A DNA stretch of 16,184 bases from Clostridiales bacterium. Lineage in GTDB: Bacteria; Bacillota; Clostridia; Christensenellales; Aristaeellaceae. The notes below the pieces were generated by a model. It was not told the DNA's origin, made no database searches, and worked only from the letters and a program-made list of their open reading frames with translations. The stretch spans positions 1-16,184 of the forward strand of contig SFGO01000056.1 in assembly GCA_004556545.1 (NCBI GenBank). The letters run 5' to 3'. Position 1 is the first letter of the stretch. Every line of letters begins with the position of its first letter. The translations under genes were made by a program, and so were the position numbers. Below, one piece after another: positions 14,021 to 16,184 of the stretch.

Positions 14021-15895
14021 ATGGCTGATTTGATCGTTATCGGAGCAGGGCACGCGGGATGCGAGGCGGCGCTGGCAGCCGCCCGCATGGGCGTGGATAC
14101 CCTGCTCCTTACACTGGACATGAATTCCGTGGCTCTGATGCCATGCAATCCCGCCATCGGCGGCACAGGCAAGGGTCATCTGGTTCGGGAGCTGGACGCG
14201 CTGGGCGGCCAGATGGGCCTGTGCATCGATCGCACCTTCCTGCAAAGCCGGATGCTGAACCGGGGCAAGGGCCCGGCAGTCCACAGCCTGCGGGCGCAGG
14301 CGGATAAGCGCCGCTATCATGAGGACATGATGGCTACCCTGTTCTCCACCGATCATCTGACCATCCGTCAGGGTGAGGCAATGGAGCTTTTGACCCAGAA
14401 CGGAGCCATCAGCGGCGTGCGCACCATGACCGGCGAGGAGATCCCCTGCCGGGCGGTGGTCATCTGCAGCGGCGTCTATCTGAAAAGCCGCATCATCATC
14501 GGCCAATATTCCAAAAACAGTGGGCCGCAGGGGCTTCTGCGGGCGGAAGGCCTGTCCCAGTCCCTGACCGATTTGGGCTTCGAGCTGCGCCGTTTCAAGA
14601 CCGGCACACCCGCCCGGGTGGACGTGCGCTCCATCGATTTTGACAAGATGGAGCCCCAGCCCGGCGACGACCCCATTACGCCTTTTTCCTTCCTGACGGT
14701 GGCGGAACAGCCGGACATCGGCGTGAAGTATCCGCTGGAAAACCGGGCCATGTGCTACCTGACCTACACCAACAAAGAGACTCACCGCATCATCCGGGAA
14801 AACCTCCATCTGTCGCCCATGGTGCGGGGCGAGATCAAGGGCACCGGGGCCCGCTACTGCCCCAGCATCGAGGACAAGATCCGCCGCTTTGCGGATAAGG
14901 ACCGGCACCAGCTCTTTCTGGAGCCGGAAGGCCTGTCCAGCCCGGAATGGTACGTGCAGGGCATGTCCTCCAGCCTGCCGGACTTTGTGCAATGGCAGAT
15001 GTACCGCACTATCCGCGGCCTGGAACGGGCGGTGCTGGTGCGGCTGGCCTATGCCATCGAATACGACTGCATCGATTCCCGGGAGCTGAACCTGACGCTG
15101 GGCAGCCTCCGGATTCCCGGCCTGTATTTTGCCGGACAGATCAACGGCACCTCGGGCTATGAGGAAGCGGCGGCGCAGGGCCTGCTGGCAGGGATCAACG
15201 CGGCCTGCTGGCTGCAAGGGAAGGAACCCCTCATCATCACCCGGGATATGGGCTATCTGGGCGTGATGGTCGACGATCTGGTGGTGAAGGGCACCGACGA
15301 GCCTTACCGCATGATGACCAGCCGTTCCGAATACCGGCTGACCCTGCGGCAGGACAACGCCGACCTGCGGCTGACGGCCCTGAGCCACGACCGGGGGCTG
15401 GCCTCCGACCGGCGCATGGCGCTGATGGAGCGCAAAAAAGCCCAGACGGCAGAGCTTCTGCAAAAGCTGCATACGGTCAAGCTGCCTTCCTGCGAAAAGC
15501 GGGATAGCTGGCTGGAGCAGCACGGCCAGCCGGTTACGCCCGCCACGCTGTCGGCGGAGGAACTGCTGCGCCGTCCCGCCATCGATCTGGTGTCGCTGGG
15601 CGAGTTGGCGCCCGAGCTGACCGGCTATGCCGCCGACGCAGCGCTGGAAGCCGAGCTTTCCGTCAAGTACGAGGGCTATCTGAAAAAGCAGCAGGAGCAG
15701 ATCGCCCGGGCCCGGGCCATGGAGGACTGGGTCATTCCCGAATCCATCGACTATAACGCCATCGAAAGCCTTCGCATCGAGGCCCGGCAGAAGCTCAGCG
15801 CCATGCGGCCCCGCTCCCTTTCGCAGGCAGGACGCATCCCCGGCGTGAACCCCGCCGACATCGCCGTTCTCATGGTTTATCTCCGCAAAGGGTAA
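14021..15895 (+). CDS. mnmG: tRNA uridine-5-carboxymethylaminomethyl(34) synthesis enzyme MnmG
   Basis: MnmG (GidA), with the GTPase MnmE, uses FAD and methylene-tetrahydrofolate to modify wobble U34 in tRNAs reading split codon boxes. The 624-residue protein is full length (E. coli 629). It shows the FAD-binding loop G-A-G-H-A-G-C (8-14), MPCNPAIGG followed by KGHLVRELDALGG, the MLNRGKGPAV block, RYCPSIEDKI, the second FAD motif NGTSGYEEAAAQG and the C-terminal helical domain ending PGVNPADIAVL. The ribosome site is weak and A-rich (AAAAAAGAG region, 14002-14010). The 66-nt gap before it is pyrimidine-rich, with no clear promoter or terminator, so it may depend on read-through from the vanY-type gene. 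The usual partners mnmE and rsmG are not adjacent, at least up to the window end. Confidence 0.96.
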   Translation: MADLIVIGAGHAGCEAALAAARMGVDTLLLTLDMNSVALMPCNPAIGGTGKGHLVRELDALGGQMGLCIDRTFLQSRMLNRGKGPAVHSLRAQADKRRYHEDMMATLFSTDHLTIRQGEAMELLTQNGAISGVRTMTGEEIPCRAVVICSGVYLKSRIIIGQYSKNSGPQGLLRAEGLSQSLTDLGFELRRFKTGTPARVDVRSIDFDKMEPQPGDDPITPFSFLTVAEQPDIGVKYPLENRAMCYLTYTNKETHRIIRENLHLSPMVRGEIKGTGARYCPSIEDKIRRFADKDRHQLFLEPEGLSSPEWYVQGMSSSLPDFVQWQMYRTIRGLERAVLVRLAYAIEYDCIDSRELNLTLGSLRIPGLYFAGQINGTSGYEEAAAQGLLAGINAACWLQGKEPLIITRDMGYLGVMVDDLVVKGTDEPYRMMTSRSEYRLTLRQDNADLRLTALSHDRGLASDRRMALMERKKAQTAELLQKLHTVKLPSCEKRDSWLEQHGQPVTPATLSAEELLRRPAIDLVSLGELAPELTGYAADAALEAELSVKYEGYLKKQQEQIARARAMEDWVIPESIDYNAIESLRIEARQKLSAMRPRSLSQAGRIPGVNPADIAVLMVYLRKG

Positions 15896-15970
15896 TGGCT
15901 GCTTCGGGCTGCGCAGCCTGGAAAAGGAGAATGTATAACACAGATCCCAAAATAGAATATTCTAACTTTT

Positions 15971-15999
15971 TTGCCTCTTTCCGAACGGGAAAGGGGCAA
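15971..15999 (+). repeat. 12-bp hairpin after mnmG
   Basis: TTGCCTCTTTCC (15971-15982) pairs with GGAAAGGGGCAA (15988-15999) through 12 bp including one G-U, with the 5-nt loop GAACG. The T run lies before rather than after it on the plus strand, so it is not a standard rightward terminator; on the minus strand it is followed by A residues. Its 3' arm (from 15994) also belongs to a competing 10-bp pairing with 16028-16037, so the two folds exclude each other. Confidence 0.55.
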
Positions 16000-16034
16000 C
16001 AGCCTGTCGAAAAACCCCAAGTTGGCCGCTGTTG

Positions 16035-16064
16035 CCCGCAAACAGCGCTTCGCTGGTTTGCGGG
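16035..16064 (+). repeat. 13-bp bulged hairpin
   Basis: CCCGCAAACAGCG (16035-16047) pairs with CGCTGGTTTGCGGG (16051-16064) over 13 bp with one bulged G (16056) and a 3-nt CTT loop. It is GC-rich and stable, but followed by GAAAG rather than a U tract. Confidence 0.55.
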
Positions 16065-16119
16065 GAAAGTGCTGCGGCACAGGGATTAGGGGCTCCGTTC
16101 CGCAACCTCAATCATCGTC

Positions 16120-16139
16120 TTTGGCACTGCCGTGCCAAA
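16120..16139. repeat. 8-bp hairpin within a larger enclosing stem
   Basis: TTTGGCAC (16120-16127) and GTGCCAAA (16132-16139) form a perfect 8-bp stem with a TGCC loop. CCGCAACC (16100-16107) and GGTTGACGG (16150-16158) can pair outside it through 8 bp with one bulged A, suggesting a nested RNA fold. The following TCCTCGTTTCG is only weakly U-rich. Confidence 0.5.
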
Positions 16140-16184
16140 TCCTCGTTTCGGTTGACGGCTGTCAGTCGCTAGCTGCCTTCGGCA

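Larger units (their letters stand above)
15896..16184. other. Structured intergenic segment, no convincing gene
   Basis: After mnmG I find no protein family. A short frame (15931-16089, in phase with a longer one from 15895) has AAAGGAGA directly abutting its ATG, too close for normal initiation, and a low-complexity translation. Instead the segment is packed with inverted repeats: TAGAATATTCTA (15953-15964), a 12-bp hairpin (15971-15999), a 10-bp pair (15994-16003 with 16028-16037), a 13-bp hairpin (16035-16064), GTGC-TGCG-GCAC (16069-16080), an 8-bp hairpin (16120-16139) enclosed by CCGCAACC (16100-16107) and its near complement (16150-16158), TGAC-GGCT-GTCA (16153-16164) and TGCC-TTC-GGCA (16174-16184, at the edge). 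It could be a dispersed intergenic repeat, a structured RNA, or tandem weak terminators. It is cut by the window end. Confidence 0.5.

Noticed and set aside
11627..15523. A 1298-codon open frame on the minus strand opposite nahK, the nucleotidyltransferase, vanY-type and mnmG genes
   Set aside because: It spans four well-recognised genes on the plus strand. Its translation is rich in His, Gln, Gly and Arg with no domain, the typical antisense shadow of GC-rich coding sequence.
15895..16089. Small open frame after mnmG (64 codons, possible ATG at 15931)
   Set aside because: The purine-rich site touches the ATG, the frame crosses several strong hairpins and the peptide has no family resemblance.

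Overview
The window is a GC-rich, gene-dense stretch of a Bacillota (Firmicutes) chromosome, most likely class Clostridia. The evidence is the maf-mreB-mreC-mreD-PBP2-minD-rodA order, the AAGGAGG-type ribosome sites, the VanY-type carboxypeptidase with peptidoglycan-binding repeats, and the Thr-Pro-rich linkers of its exported proteins. A finer placement (for example a Christensenellales-like gut lineage) is only a guess. No phage, transposon, CRISPR array, tRNA or rRNA was seen.

Layout. (1) About 125-9517, rightward: an extended -10 promoter leads into maf, mreB, mreC, mreD, a class B PBP (PBP2/mrdA), minD, rodA and a PAP2-family phosphatase, closed by a strong inverted repeat. This is a rod-shape (elongasome) operon. 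MreB, MreC and MreD position the machine, RodA polymerises lipid II, PBP2 crosslinks, and the PAP2 protein may recycle the lipid carrier. MinD is present, but neither minC nor minE is in the cluster. (2) 9527-10345, leftward: a patatin-like phospholipase with its own promoter, converging on the same terminator. (3) About 10478-15895, rightward: a promoter divergent from the patatin promoter drives a close relative of N-acetylhexosamine 1-kinase (NahK), a sugar-1-phosphate nucleotidyltransferase overlapping it by 4 nt, a membrane-anchored VanY-type carboxypeptidase with two peptidoglycan-binding domains, and mnmG (tRNA wobble uridine modification). (4) 15896-16184: no convincing gene, but many inverted repeats.

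How the genes may work together: the left operon builds the lateral wall. The right one plausibly recovers N-acetylhexosamines into nucleotide sugars and trims wall peptides, with a housekeeping tRNA gene at its end. Most genes are ordinary and well recognised. The points most worth a second look are a Glu-to-Lys change at the predicted catalytic position of MreB, the MinD without partners, the NahK-nucleotidyltransferase pair, a tandem-decamer hairpin before rodA, and the highly structured segment at the right end.
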